Assembly (NCBI GenBank): GCA_030323885.1 | Contig: CM059186.1 | Span: forward strand, 20,560,998-20,624,997 | Direction: 5' to 3' | DNA: 64,000 nucleotides | Origin: Branchipolynoe longqiensis | Lineage: Eukaryota > Annelida > Polychaeta > Phyllodocida > Polynoidae | Shown here: piece by piece, positions 20,953 through 32,613 of the stretch | Numbering within the stretch: the first letter of the stretch is position 1 | Layout of the letters: every line of letters begins with the position of its first letter | Program-made: the position numbers and the translations under genes | The notes under the pieces: generated by a model | Database searches by the model: none | Told to the model about the DNA's origin: nothing | What the model saw: only the letters and a program-made list of their open reading frames with translations

Positions 20953-22288
20953 ATTCACTGCCTCTGACTGCCTCTGACTGCCTCTGACTGCCTCTGACTG
21001 CCTCTGACTGCCTCTGACTGCCTCTGACTGCCTTTGATTGCCTCTGACTGCCTCTGACTGCATCTGACTGCATCTGACTGCCTCTGACTGCCTCTGACTG
21101 AGTTTGTCAGCCTCTGACTGACACTGACTGACACTGACTGACACTGACTGACACTGACTGACACTGACTGACACTGACTGACACTAATTGACACTGACTG
21201 ACACTGACTGACACTGACTGACACTGACTGACTTTGATTGACTCAGCCTGACTCAGCCTGATACTGTCTGACTCAGACTGACACTGACAGCCTCTGACTG
21301 ACACTGACAGCCTCTGACTGACACTGACAGCCTCTGACTGACACTGACTGACTCTGACTGACTCTGACTAACTCTGACTAACTTTGACTGACTCTGACTG
21401 ACTCTGACTGACTCTGACTTACTCTGACTGGTTCAGAATGACTCAGACTGACTCAGACTGACACTGCCTGACTCTGACTGACTCTACCTGACTCTTACTG
21501 GCTCAGACTGACTCTGACTGACTCTGACTGACTCTAACTGACTCTAACTTACTCTTACTGGCTCATACTGACTCTTACTGGCTCAGACTGACTCTGACTG
21601 ACACTGACTGACTCAGCCTGATACTGTCTGACTCAGCCTGACACTCTCTGACTCAGAATGACACTAACTGACAGTGACTGACAGTGACTGACACTGACTG
21701 ACTCTGACTGACTCAGTCTGATTCTGACTGCCTCTGACATCCTCTGACTGACTCTGACTGCCTCTGCCTGACACTGACTGACTCAGCCTGGCACTGTCTG
21801 GCTCAGACTGGCACTAACTGACACTGACTGACACTAACTGACACTGACTGACAGTGACTGGCAGTGACTGACAATGACTGACACTGACTGACTCTGACTG
21901 ACTCAGTCTGATTCTGACTTCCTCTGACTTCCTCTGATTTCCTCTGACTGCCTCTGACTGCCTCTGACTGACATTGACTGACTCAGACTGACTCTGACTG
22001 ACACTGACTGACTCAACCTGACACTGTCTGACTCAGACTGACACTAACTGACACTGACTGACACTAACTGACACTAACTGATACTGACTGACAGTGACCG
22101 ACACTGACTGGCTCTGAGTCTGACTGACTCAGTCTGATTCTGACTCCCTTTGACTTCCTCTGACTGCCTCTGACTGCCTCTGACTGCCTCTGACTGACTC
22201 AGACTGACTCAGACTGACTCTCACTTACATTCAGTGACTCTCAGTGACTCTCACTGCCTCTCACTGCCTCTCACTGACTCTCACTGTG
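20953..22288. repeat. 10-bp repeat CTCTGACTGC / ACTGACTGAC
   Basis: 1.3 kb of decamers with variants in blocks: CCTCTGACTG, ACACTGACTG, then ACTCTGACTG. Higher-order segments recur (GACTCAGCCTGACACTGTCT near 21620 and 21785). Confidence 0.95.
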
Positions 22289-22458
22289 ATAGGTACTGCC
22301 TCCCCAGACCGCGTGTTAATTATTCGACCTGTTTACACCATTAGATTCGACATGTAAAGAGTCCGGGCCGTGGGCCTGATGATAGTTAGCGCGTGCAGCG
22401 CGTGTGCGCGAGGGAGGCGGGGGGGGGGGGGGGGGGGGGGGGGGAGGGAGATAGCTTT
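22289..22458. other. Short unique island and G homopolymer
   Basis: CGTGTTAATTATTCGACCTG at about 22311 is the only non-repetitive part. A run of about 30 G follows (22413-22443). Confidence 0.45.
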
Positions 22459-22982
22459 CCGGTGTAACAGTTTCAACTTCCCCCCTTCTCAAGTTCCCCC
22501 CCGGGAATCTGAAAACGTTTTTAACTTCCCTCCAGGGAAATTAAAAACGTTTTCAGATTCCTGGGGGGGAACTTAAAAACAGTTTTCAGATTCCCCCCCT
22601 ATTTTCAAATTCCCCCCTCTGGGAATTTAAAATTGTTTAAAATACTTTAAAAAACGTTTTAAATTTCAGACCTATAATATTTTTTTCTTAACCATCTTGG
22701 AGACTTTTTGTGTCATTTGTGGTTAAATATATTTTATTGTACTAGTAATAATTTCCATTATGTTATTCTCTGTATATTATAATATTTGTCATGAAAAATA
22801 ATCAAAAATAACAAAAAATTACAAAAATAAAGAAAATTCCCCAAAAATGGGGGGGAGGGAAAGTTAAAATGAGGGAGGGAATTTGAAAACGTTTTCAAAT
22901 TCCCCTGGGAGGAATTTGAAAACGTTTTCAAGTTCCTGGGGGGGAACTTGAATATGGGGGGAATTTGAAATCTTTACACCGG
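22459..22982. mobile_element. 516-bp element with CCGG TSDs and TGTAA...TTACA ends
   Basis: CCGG lies at 22459-22462 and 22979-22982. Between them the ends are inverted: TGTAACAGTTTCAACTTCCC on the left, and on the right the complement of TGTAAAGATTTCAAATTCCC. Inside each end the palindrome GAAAACGTTTTC or variants repeats several times, separated by CCCCCC/GGGGGG words. The AT-rich core has no frame. End sequence and 4-bp target resemble the Ginger group (integrase-like DNA transposons, recalled knowledge); this copy would be non-autonomous. Confidence 0.75.
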
Positions 22983-23215
22983 GCTCTCTGCTCCTCCTCA
23001 GCCCCCGCCTATAAACTACAGCGCGATCTGCCACAATGAAGACTAGTCTGGGGAAGCAATGCATTGTGGGAGAGGGACGGGTGGTGGTGGTGGTGGGAGG
23101 AGGAGGTGAGTGGATGAGTGGGTGGTGGGTGAATGGGTGTGTGAGAATGATGGTGGTGTGTGGAGTGGGGGAGGGCGGGGAAGGGAGGGACGGGGGGGGG
23201 GGGGGCTGTGACAAC
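22983..23215. other. Short unique DNA and GGTGG-rich run
   Basis: GCGCGATCTGCCACAATGAA is unique; 23080-23210 is GGTGGTGG/GGGTG-rich. Confidence 0.45.
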
Positions 23216-23765
23216 TCACACCTATCTCAATGACGGCCTCTATAGCCTTAGCCGATATGAAGCCAACAAGACCTACAGGCACACACCCACACACAAAAAA
23301 AGACAAACCTTTACATTCGTGTCCTTTCTTATCTTTTCTTATTTCAGTTCCGTTCACCAAATGTCCATTTAATTGGTAATTACATGGACGAGACGTCCAT
23401 TTTTGCGGCGCCTTCTTATGCATTCACCTTTTGACAAATGCCAATTACGCCCTAATTAACTTCCCTGAGTCCGCTGAAATTCAACACTCTGTATTGAAAA
23501 CCAAAATTGAGAAGTGACAAGACTGGTCATATTTGTGGCGCCTATTTTGGCTTCGGAGTGAGTCGGGAATAACTGGATTATGTTCCCTTGTTGGACACCA
23601 CACCAGTACTTCCCAAATATAGAGGCCGGCGAGCAGTTCAGTCCAATGTCAGGTTAGACTGCGTCCGCACTGAAAATGTCAGATGTGCAGGTAAATAACA
23701 AAACACCGGCCGTATTAATGGCGGTCTCCAATCCACTGCCAACGGCTCACCTCATCCCGATCAGG
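23216..23765. other. 550-bp unique island, candidate regulatory DNA
   Basis: The longest well-mixed non-repetitive island between simple repeats. It contains CCATTTAATTGGTAATTACA, TGCCAATTACGCCCTAATTA and GCAGGTAAATAACAAAACAC (FOX-like). Frames are short. Word content suggests an enhancer-like element, but only conservation would show it. Confidence 0.42.
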
Positions 23766-24260
23766 CAACCACCGCTAACTATTAAATCTGCATAGTCCGA
23801 TGGATTTTTTGTTTTGTTTTTTGGTGTTGTTCTATCATATTTTGTTAGTTTTAGTTTTAGATCATTATATTTGGTTGATCGTCACAATGTTCACTTCATC
23901 ACTATCAGTAATGTCAGGGAGCCACCGCTGACTATTAAATCTGCATAGTCTGATGGTTTCCTTTTTTTTTTTTTTTTGTTGTTCTATCATATTTTGTTAG
24001 TTTTAGTTTTAGATCACTATATTTGGTTGATCGTCACAAGGTTCACTTCATCACTATCAGTAATGTCAGGGAGCCACCGCTGACTATTAAATCTGCATAG
24101 TCCGATGGTTTTCTTTCTTTTGTTTGTTTGTTGTTCTATCATATTTTGTTAGTTTTAGTTTTAGATCATTATATTTGGTTGATCGTCACAAGGTTCACTT
24201 CATCACTATCAGTAATGTCAGGGAGCCACCGCTGACTATGAAATCTGCATAGTCCGATTC
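23766..24260 (+). repeat. 152-bp tandem repeat carrying an F1 terminus
   Basis: GCATAGTCCGATGG-type words at 23790, 23943, 24095 and 24247 (spacings 153, 152, 152). Units share CTGACTATTAAATCTGCATA and GATCATTATATTTGGTTGAT. A fifth decayed part continues to about 24330, and more distant pieces to 24840. Confidence 0.9.
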
Positions 24261-24334
24261 TTTTTATTTACTTTTAGATAATTATATTTGGTTGATCATC
24301 ATCATTTTCACTTCGTCCCCATCACATTCGGTAT

Positions 24335-24600
24335 GTGGTGTTCTCTGTGGCAGAGTGGTTAGAGTGTCTGACTTTGTTCTAGGTTGGACTCCTAATCTGG
24401 ATTTCCACCGCTGTGTATAACTTACAGCGTCATCAAAGGCCAGTTGCTCTCACACCATGTCTATGTGGTGCGGGAGGATAAAAAATCCCTTGGGTCGGTG
24501 AAAGTGTAGGCTTGGGCTTTCTACCGACAAACTGTCTAATGGTGAAAACAAGTCTATTCAGACTTATCCATGATAGGCAGTATAAATCTTCAACAACAAA
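24335..24600 (+). mobile_element. Another tRNA-derived repeat
   Basis: CTCTGTGGCAGAGTGGTTAG then GGTTGGACTCCTAATC give a tRNA-like head (A box TGGCAGAGTGG). The body differs from the common SINE: GTCATCAAAGGCCAGTTGCT and GGGTCGGTGAAAGTGTAGGC, ending in TCAACAACAAAAC. A single copy in the window. Confidence 0.6.
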
Positions 24601-25378
24601 ACTGTATCAGGAAACGACTGCTGACTATTAAATCTGATATGGTTTTCTTTCTTTTGTTGTTGTCCTATCATATTTATTTACTTTTAGATAATTATATTTG
24701 GCTGATCATAATAATTTTCACTTTAAGAGTTGAACTTGAAGTAATTAAAACATATTTTAAATCACTAAAGTTGCTAGATATTTCAAGTGAAACACATATT
24801 TATTTACTTTTAGATAATTATATTTGGTTGATCATAGTAATTGTTTTGTTTTTTTAGGGCTAGGGCTATTAATCCATGATCCATATATTTAATACAAACC
24901 AAACTTACTCTCCTATGTTCTTTTGTGTAGCGAAGAATTTATATCTATATATACATATATATATACATATACATCTATATATATATATAGATGTATATAT
25001 ATACATATGTATACGGCAACTTTCAAAAGCAACATTCCCCTCTTCCCTTTCCACCCCTTCTTTCCGCAAACCCACCTCATCACCAACACATATCCCCCAA
25101 CCCTCATGTCACCCATCCCGAACCCACCCCTCAACCCTAATCACTCCCACTCCGCCACAAAGCCTAAGCACGAGTTGCATTGTGGGTGACGGCTAATAGT
25201 AATAGCGGAAGTGACGACTGTTCCAAGCCGTGTTGTTATTGAAGGGGTGAAACGGGAACCAGCCTGGAATAACTAACTGTGAACGACTCACTCATTACAA
25301 CGTCCGTGAAGGCACCTAATTGTGGCTGGGGTGCCGGATCGGGTGTCACCAGGGTAGGGGTGGGACGGGGTGGGTTGC
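24601..25378. other. AT-rich DNA then unique sequence
   Basis: Decayed copies of the 152-bp unit at about 24610-24720 and 24795-24845, (TATA)n at 24945-25010, then unique DNA to 25378. No gene recognised. Confidence 0.45.
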
Positions 25379-25925
25379 GCAGGTGCGGAGGCGAGTGGGT
25401 GTGGGTGTGGGTGTGGGTGTGGGTGTGGGTGTGGGTGTGGGTGTGGGTGTGGGTGTGGGTGTGGGTGTGGGTGTGGGTGTGGGGTTTAGCAGGGTGTGGG
25501 TGTGGGCGTGGGTGTGGGTGTGGGTGTGGGTGTGGGTGTGGGTGTGGGTGTGTGGGTGTGGATGTAGGAGTAGGTGTAAGAATGGGTGTAGGGGCGTGTG
25601 TGTGGATGTGGGATTGGGTGTGGGTGTGGGTGTGGGTGTGGGTGTGGGTGTGGGTGTGGGTGTGGGTGTTGGATTGGATGTGGGTGTGGGTTTGGGTGTA
25701 GGTATGGGTGTGCGAGTGGAAATGGGAGTGTGTATAGAAGTGGGAATGGGAGTCGGTATGGGTATGGGTGTGGATGTGGCGGTGGGGGTGTGGGTGTGTG
25801 TGTATGTGGGGGTGGTTATGGTTGTGGGCGTGGGCGTGGGTATGGGTATATGTATGAGTATGGGTATGGGTATGGGTGTGGGTTTGGGTGTGGGTGTTGA
25901 TGTGGGTGTGGGTATGGGTATGGGC

Positions 25926-25961
<36 letters not shown>

Positions 25962-26290
25962 GTGGGTGTGAGTGCGAGTGTGGGTGTGGGTATGGGTATG
26001 GGTGTGGCTGTGGGAGTGGATGTAGGAGTGGGTGTGTAATGGTTTCAGTAATGGTTTGGGTATCGGTTTGGGTATGGGTGTGGGTGTGGGTGTGGGTGTG
26101 GGTGTGGGTGTGGGTGTGGGTGTGGGTGTGGGTGTGGGTGTGGGTGTGGGTGTGGGTGTGGGTGTGGGTGTGCGAGTGGGATTTGTCGTGGGGTTGAGTA
26201 TGTGTGTGGATGTGGGAGTGGGAATAGGTCTGGGAAGCGGAATATGAGTGGGAGTGAGAGTTAGAGTGGAAGTGGGTATGTGTGTGGGTA
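25379..26290. repeat. (GGGTGT)n hexamer, 0.9 kb
   Basis: Long perfect GGGTGT runs (25395-25480, 25620-25668, 26065-26170) linked by GGGTAT variants. Plus and minus frames stay open because the period is a multiple of three. Confidence 0.96.
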
Positions 26291-26364
26291 TGGAGGGTGA
26301 ATAACCCCCATCGCCCCGCTTGTATGTGGGGGGGAGGGCGGGGGAGGAAGAAAAGGGTTGCGAC

Positions 26365-26600
26365 GCTGGGATTATCGGACACGTAGACCCGGCGGGCGTG
26401 GCTGGCTGGCTGTCGGTGTCGGGGCGAATATTCGCCGCTGTCACGTTTTCGTTGTTGTGTTTGTTCGTTGGCTTGTCGCGTTTGATTTCGGCGCCGCGTC
26501 ATTACGGGTTGCCGCCTTTTGAGTATAGATAGGACGTATTCAAAAGGTTACGGCGCGCCGTGCTAATGAGTCGGTGCGAGCGGAGGGTGCGGGGCGGTGT
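26365..26600. other. Unique island, candidate regulatory DNA
   Basis: CGGGGCGAATATTCGCCGCT (self-complementary GGCGAATATTCGCC) and GCGCCGCGTCATTACGGGTT lie between two G-rich repeats. Also CGTGCTAATGAGTCGGTGC. Confidence 0.38.
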
Positions 26601-26810
26601 GTGTGCGTGTGGGGGGGGGGGGCGTGGGTATGTGTGTGGGTGTGTGGGTATGTGTGTGTGTGGGTTGTGTGTGTGGGTGTGTGTGGTGTGTGTGGGTGTG
26701 TGGGCTGTGTGGGTGGGTGTGGGTGTGTGGGGATGTGGGTGTGGTGGGTATGTGGGTGGGTGGGTGTGTGAGTGTTTGGGTGTGTGATGGGTGGGTGGTT
26801 GTATGTGGAG
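26601..26810. repeat. GTGTGGGT repeat
   Basis: Degenerate GTGTGTGGGTGT. Confidence 0.9.
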
Positions 26811-27175
26811 GGAGGGGAAGGAATGGGAGGGAGGGGAGGGGAGGGAGAAGGGGAGGGAGGGTAATGAGGGGAGGGGATGGCGGAGAGCGGGGAAGAGGAG
26901 GGATGGGGAGGGGCGGAGGGAGATGAGGGGATGGGAGGAGAAGGGGGAGAGGGGAGAGGAAGGGGGCGATGGGAGAGGAAGGGCGGGGAGGAGAGAGGAG
27001 GGGAATGGAGGGCAGCTGAGGGAAGGGAAGGTGGGGGGATTGAGGCGAGGGAGGGGAGGCGGGGAGGGGGGAAGGGAGCGGAGGGAGGGGGAGGGAGGGG
27101 GTGATGGGAGATGAAGGGATGCGGGAGGGGAGAGGAGGGGAGGGCATTGAGGGAAGGGGAGAGAGGTGGTGGAGG
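26811..27175. repeat. Purine tract GGGAGGGGA
   Basis: Almost pure A/G on the plus strand. Confidence 0.92.
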
Positions 27176-27490
27176 GGGCCCTATTTCCGGCTTTAACTAC
27201 CCACTCACCAGCCGGAGGGAGGGGAGTGGAGGTGACGGCGGGGGCGGGGGAGGGCAACCCCGGGGGCTGCTCCCAGTTACTCGGGTGCGCAGACGTGGGC
27301 TGCACGTGGTCGGCACGTGTCGGCTTTCTATGTCCGGGTGGGGGCGGACGGGGGACGGCCGGGCGGCGGGTTGTGGGTGGCGGGTGGCGGGCGGGTGGGA
27401 ATGCACGTGTAGAAGTCCGTCACCTCACCTCCTCCTTCTAACACGCACGAGCATACTCTTGTCAAAAACCGCCAGCACCCCACGCTTAAA
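27176..27490. other. GC-rich unique stretch
   Basis: CpG-rich with GGGCGGGTGG words; no supported frame. Confidence 0.4.
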
Positions 27491-27492
27491 AG

Positions 27493-28517
27493 TTAAAGCT
27501 GCAAAGTCCGATGAAATATCCAATTTTCAAAACCAAACCAATTATCTAGATTTGATCTTACATATCTAACTTAGATACTGATGCAGTTATTAAGCATTTC
27601 TTTCTGTGTAGAAGGCAATACTGAGTCAATTTAACAGAATCTGTTACTGCAGAAGTCTATGGTGTTAAGGGCGCATTCCATATACGCGTAATGCGTAATG
27701 CGTAATGCGAATGCGACAAAAAATCGAAACGCCTTGAAACCTATGAGCTACATTCCATACATGCGTAATGCGTAATGCGAATGCGAATGCGACAGAAATC
27801 CATTATCCCGATCGCTCCATGTAGCGATCGGTGCGTAATGTGTAATGCGTTAAGGTGGTGCGAATAGAATATCCTGAGTCGCATTTGTCCATTGATATAA
27901 GGTTGGAGGAGGCGACTGATAATTAAGGACAACCTGGAGAAGGACGGTTGTAGAAGGGCGGTTGTAGAGATAGGCAGAAAAGAGTCTTTTAAACCCTGTA
28001 ACTACACAACCAAAGGCTAGCTACACAACCAAAGGCTAGGCCCCAGTCTTTATCCCTGTATCTACACTGTCTGTTAAATCCAAGCAAGGAATGAGAGAGG
28101 TTAGCTTCCTGTGTCAGGTAAATATATATAAATATATATATACGTATAATAATACATATATATGTAACATGCATATATCTTAATGGTAATAAGTACATAT
28201 ATATTATTATTATATCTACAGCAAAGACAGTGACAGAATGACAGATAGATAGACACATGTACTTTTTATATACTTCACTGCATAACGCATAACGCAATAC
28301 GCATTACGCGTATATGGAATGCACCCTTTACTCTGTCAGAGTTTTGGCAAGCTTGCCAAAAGTAATTTTCCATGTTTGCACTCAAAATATCTCAACGGTT
28401 TACCATTTAAAATAAAAGTAACTTTGAACTAATGTGATGTAAATACTAGTGATCGATCTAATATATTTATCTCAGAAAAAATACAGAAATTCAAAACCAT
28501 CGGACTATGCAACTTTA
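27493..28517. mobile_element. MITE F1 split by another MITE
   Basis: Left half from TTAAAGCTGCAAAGTCCGAT to CTATGGTGTTA; right half from CTCTGTCAGAGTTTTGGCAA to CATCGGACTATGCAACTTTA. Joined, the halves align with the uninterrupted 40080-40434 copy. Confidence 0.9.
27665..28330. mobile_element. 660-bp PIF/Harbinger-like MITE, TTA TSD
   Basis: TTA at 27665-27667 and 28328-28330 flanks AGGGCGCATTCCATATACGC and its partner GCGTATATGGAATGCACCCT. Subterminal GCGTAAT/ATTACGC words are repeated several times at both ends. A TTA target and AGGG ends fit PIF/Harbinger by recalled knowledge; no transposase is present. Confidence 0.85.
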
Positions 28518-29420
28518 ACACTGCACACTAAAAGTTTGGGTATATATAAACCTGGGCTGTCGTCCGGGCTGTCATCCGGATGTCGTCCGTATGTCATCCA
28601 ACTTGGCCCCGAATTTGCATATATCGTCGGGTTTTTAGAAAATCAAACTTCTTGGTCAGTCGTCGCCCTTGTCGTCGTAGTGTGACTGCACCATTACAAG
28701 CGATGCATTGTTATATATGGGTTATTCTCCAAACTGGGCACCGCATATTTGGTCTCCATGTTACGATGCTGATAATTAAGTCTTTGTTTTATTGATAGAA
28801 AGTCAAATAATTATTGTAGCTCCTGTCTATTAGGTATATTAGCAGTTCTACATGTATTGAATTTATCCCACAAAAGATATCAAAATTATAATTGTATGAT
28901 TTTGCGCCAGAGTGAAAATGTGAAAATTTACACATTTACACTATACATGTAGCCAAACTTTTTTTCAACTTATTTTTCAACTTTTTTCTTGTAAGTCATA
29001 ACCTTGTCTGCTTAACACTAATAACAGTAATCAATAAAATCTTGTTTGACTATGTTGTATATGTTAAGATGAGGTTCTGGATGTGTCTTTGAATTTCATG
29101 TTACACAAGTGATATTAATGTATTGCTCAATTTGTATAAGATCTAATTCAAAAAGGGAAACTCATTTTTTTCCAACTCTGACATGTGCACAACATGCAAA
29201 CCTTCATAGGACATTGGATTGGCTATTATTTGGAAGGATTGTTGCTATTATTTGGAAGGTTTTCACTTTTGGTTTCCATGTCACACTTTGCTGCCCAGTG
29301 TTAGAGATATATCGTATGAGAGGGGGATACAGAGGAGAGGCACCAAGGAAGGATAGGGGTGATTAGTTCTGGCGGTTATAGATATAATATTAAATAGAGA
29401 GATCGCGAGAGAAAGAGTGA
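28518..29420. other. AT-rich unique stretch
   Basis: Contains four 11-12 bp units of the type CTGTCGTCCGG near 28556-28603. Otherwise no repeat, gene or RNA recognised. Confidence 0.45.
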
Positions 29421-29474
29421 GAGAAATAATTGTCATTTCTTGGGGCTGCACTCAAAATGCATATATTGCAGTCA

Positions 29475-29513
29475 CACAACTGCAATATGTGCATTGCACA
29501 TATTGCAGTTGTG
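29475..29513. other. Perfect 19-bp inverted repeat (hairpin)
   Basis: CACAACTGCAATATGTGCA and its exact complement are separated by one T. Flanking ATATATTG and CAATATAT extend the pairing imperfectly. Confidence 0.8.
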
Positions 29514-29539
29514 CAATATATTTGATATAACAATGCATG

Positions 29540-29834
29540 ATTATTGCAATGTGGTATATTTCAATGTGGTATATAGTAGATTTAACAATGCATGATTATT
29601 GCAATATGGTATATAGTAGAGTCATTTCTTTTTAAGACTGACTCATACAATAAAATATACATAGTATATACCTTTTTTATTACTATTAGTAATTTCTTTT
29701 GGTTTAAATACTGACTAATATAATACAATATTAGTTTGGCTGTCTGGCTCTCAGTCTATGTCTCTGTCTCGCTTTCCATCTCTCGATGTATGCATATGTA
29801 TACATATATACATGCATATATATATATATATACA

Positions 29835-29886
<52 letters not shown>

Positions 29887-29900
29887 CTAAGCTAGTCCTC
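29540..29900. repeat. AT-rich DNA with duplicated TGCATGATTATTGCAAT and (TA)n
   Basis: ACAATGCATGATTATTGCAA occurs at about 29530 and 29586; (TA)n runs at 29816-29881. Confidence 0.75.
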
Positions 29901-30525
29901 CCGCCACGCACACGCACACGCACACACACATATGGGCATACATATTCAGGCGCGCGCCCACCCATCTATTCGGCGTTTGTACCTGTATATAAAAATATGC
30001 ATAGCAGTACATCTCTGAGAATCCACGGGCGAGGGCTGCCAAATGTCCGGTCGGTGTCGGCCGCTGACAGCGCAGGTCCCGGGGCCTGGAGGAGCGTTGG
30101 CGGGCGTGTGTATGGACGGGGAGGGGGGAAAGGGGAGGGGCGGCCGCACCCGCACTGACCTATACTCAGCGGGAGCGCCCTATAAATACGCGCCCAAATC
30201 GCCGCCACTCCAACAGTGTTTAGCGACGGGCAAAAGCCTCCCCCCGCCCCCCATCTAATGATTAGAGGCAATTTAGCACCGGCGGCGTGAGGCCGCGGTC
30301 CGGGGGCTTGGGAGGCTCCGGGGGCTCGGGCTGCCGGGGCTCGGACTGGGGCGCACCCCAGTTTTTAAATGACTGTTAGGGTTGCTGCCATCGTGGACCG
30401 GCAACTTTATATCATTAGGCTTGACGGTGTGTGCGTGAACAATCGCGCTGCAGGCAAGCAGACATGCATGCATGCAGTCAGGCATGCGTAGCTAGCGCTC
30501 ACGAAGAGCGCACGCGCATGCGCGG
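29901..30525. other. GC-rich unique island, candidate regulatory DNA
   Basis: Includes CCCATCTAATGATTAGAGGC, CGGGGCTCGGGCTGCC-type CpG-rich DNA and GAGGCAATTTAGCACC. No exon could be supported. Confidence 0.38.
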
Positions 30526-30715
30526 TAAGAACCACCCCCACCTACCCACCCACCAACCCACCCACCCACCCACACATACTCAACGCTCCCTTCCCCGTTC
30601 CCGCCTCTCCCCGCCCCCGCCCCCGCCCCCTCACCCCCCCTCCCCCTTTCCACCCACCCACAGCCCACACATACCCAACGTTCCCTTCCCCGTCCCCGCC
30701 TCTCCCCGCCACTGC
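30526..30715. repeat. C-rich repeat before gap
   Basis: CCCACCCACC then CCCCGCC words; a unit with CACACATACYCAACG recurs (about 30572 and 30666). Confidence 0.75.
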
Positions 30716-31214
30716 NNNNNNNNNNNNNNNNNNNNNNNNNNNNNNNNNNNNNNNNNNNNNNNNNNNNNNNNNNNNNNNNNNNNNNNNNNNNNNNNNNNNN
30801 NNNNNNNNNNNNNNNNNNNNNNNNNNNNNNNNNNNNNNNNNNNNNNNNNNNNNNNNNNNNNNNNNNNNNNNNNNNNNNNNNNNNNNNNNNNNNNNNNNNN
30901 NNNNNNNNNNNNNNNNNNNNNNNNNNNNNNNNNNNNNNNNNNNNNNNNNNNNNNNNNNNNNNNNNNNNNNNNNNNNNNNNNNNNNNNNNNNNNNNNNNNN
31001 NNNNNNNNNNNNNNNNNNNNNNNNNNNNNNNNNNNNNNNNNNNNNNNNNNNNNNNNNNNNNNNNNNNNNNNNNNNNNNNNNNNNNNNNNNNNNNNNNNNN
31101 NNNNNNNNNNNNNNNNNNNNNNNNNNNNNNNNNNNNNNNNNNNNNNNNNNNNNNNNNNNNNNNNNNNNNNNNNNNNNNNNNNNNNNNNNNNNNNNNNNNN
31201 NNNNNNNNNNNNNN
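30716..31214. other. Assembly gap (N)
   Basis: 499 N between C-rich sequence and CA-rich repeats; true length unknown. Reading frames reported across it are meaningless. Confidence 0.99.
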
Positions 31215-32462
31215 ACGCACCACCAACACCTACCCATCGCCGTCAACCCCCCTTCACTCACACCTCCATAATAACCACCCACCAACACCCTCCACACACC
31301 CTACCCCTAACACACATTACTTTCCACCTCCCACACACCTCTTTAAGTTTAACACCACGCCCGACACACACACACAAACACCAACACCTTAACACTAACA
31401 CAATCACCCCAACACCCCCGCTACATCCCTGCAGCACACACTCCAGCACACACACCCAACACACACATCAACAGACACAAACACACACAGGCACACACAT
31501 CCACAACACACAATACATCCACAAGACACACACAACACACACCCCAACGCACACCCCAATGCATATCAACACACCACACACACCAATACACACCAACACA
31601 CACCAATACATACACCACACACACCAACACACGAAACACACACAACATACACATCAACACATACCAATACACATCACCACACCAACACACACCAATACAC
31701 ACCAACGCACACCAACACACACCAACACATACCAATACACACCAACACACACCAACACACACCAACATACACCAAACCACACCAAACCACACCAATACAT
31801 ACACCACACACGCCAACACACACCAACACACGAAACACACACAACATACACATCATCACACACACCGACACACACTCCAACACACGACCTCCAACACTCC
31901 AACAAACACCTTCCAAGACTCACAACCCAACACACAACCCAACACATAACCCAACACACACACCTCAACACACACAACCCAACACACACATCCTAACAAT
32001 ACAACCCAACACACACATCCCAACACACAGCCCAATACACAACCTAACAGTAACATACATCCCAACACACACAACCCAACACACATAACCCAACACAGAA
32101 CTCAACACATACAACCCAAAACACAGCCAAACCCTCACAGTCACAGTCCAACACACATCCCAACACACATCCCAACACAGCATAACACACATCCCCACAC
32201 ACAACCCAACACACAACCCAACTCTATGCACATCCCAACACACATCCCAACACACATCCCAACACACAACCCAACACACAACCCAACACACAACCCAACA
32301 CACAACCCAATACACAACCCAACACACAACCCAACACACATTCCAACACTCACATCCCAACACACAGCCCAACACATACAACCAAGCAGACAACCCCATA
32401 CACAGCCCAACACACAACTCAACACACAGCCCAACACACAACCCAACAAACGTACCATCAAC
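31215..32462. repeat. CA-rich decamer repeat CACACACCAA / ACAACCCAAC
   Basis: 1.25 kb of degenerate 10-bp units: CACACACCAA to about 31890, then CACAACCCAA. Confidence 0.93.
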
Positions 32463-32488
32463 CACCCGGCGGTGTCTCCCCACCTCCC

Positions 32489-32580
32489 CAGTCAGTCAGT
32501 CAGCCAGCCAGTCAGTCAGCCAGTCAGTCAATCAGCCAGTCAGTCAGTCAGCCAGCCAGTCAGTCTGTCAGTCAGCCAGC

Positions 32581-32613
<33 letters not shown>

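Noticed and set aside
20084..22288. CRISPR-like arrays
   Set aside because: Units are contiguous 10-16 bp tandem repeats without unique spacers, in a eukaryotic context.
25236..26502. Frames of up to 402 codons with HTHTHT and PTPTPT
   Set aside because: Translation of (GGGTGT)n and its complement.
30431..31996. 521-codon frame
   Set aside because: About a third is assembly gap and the rest is CA-rich repeat.
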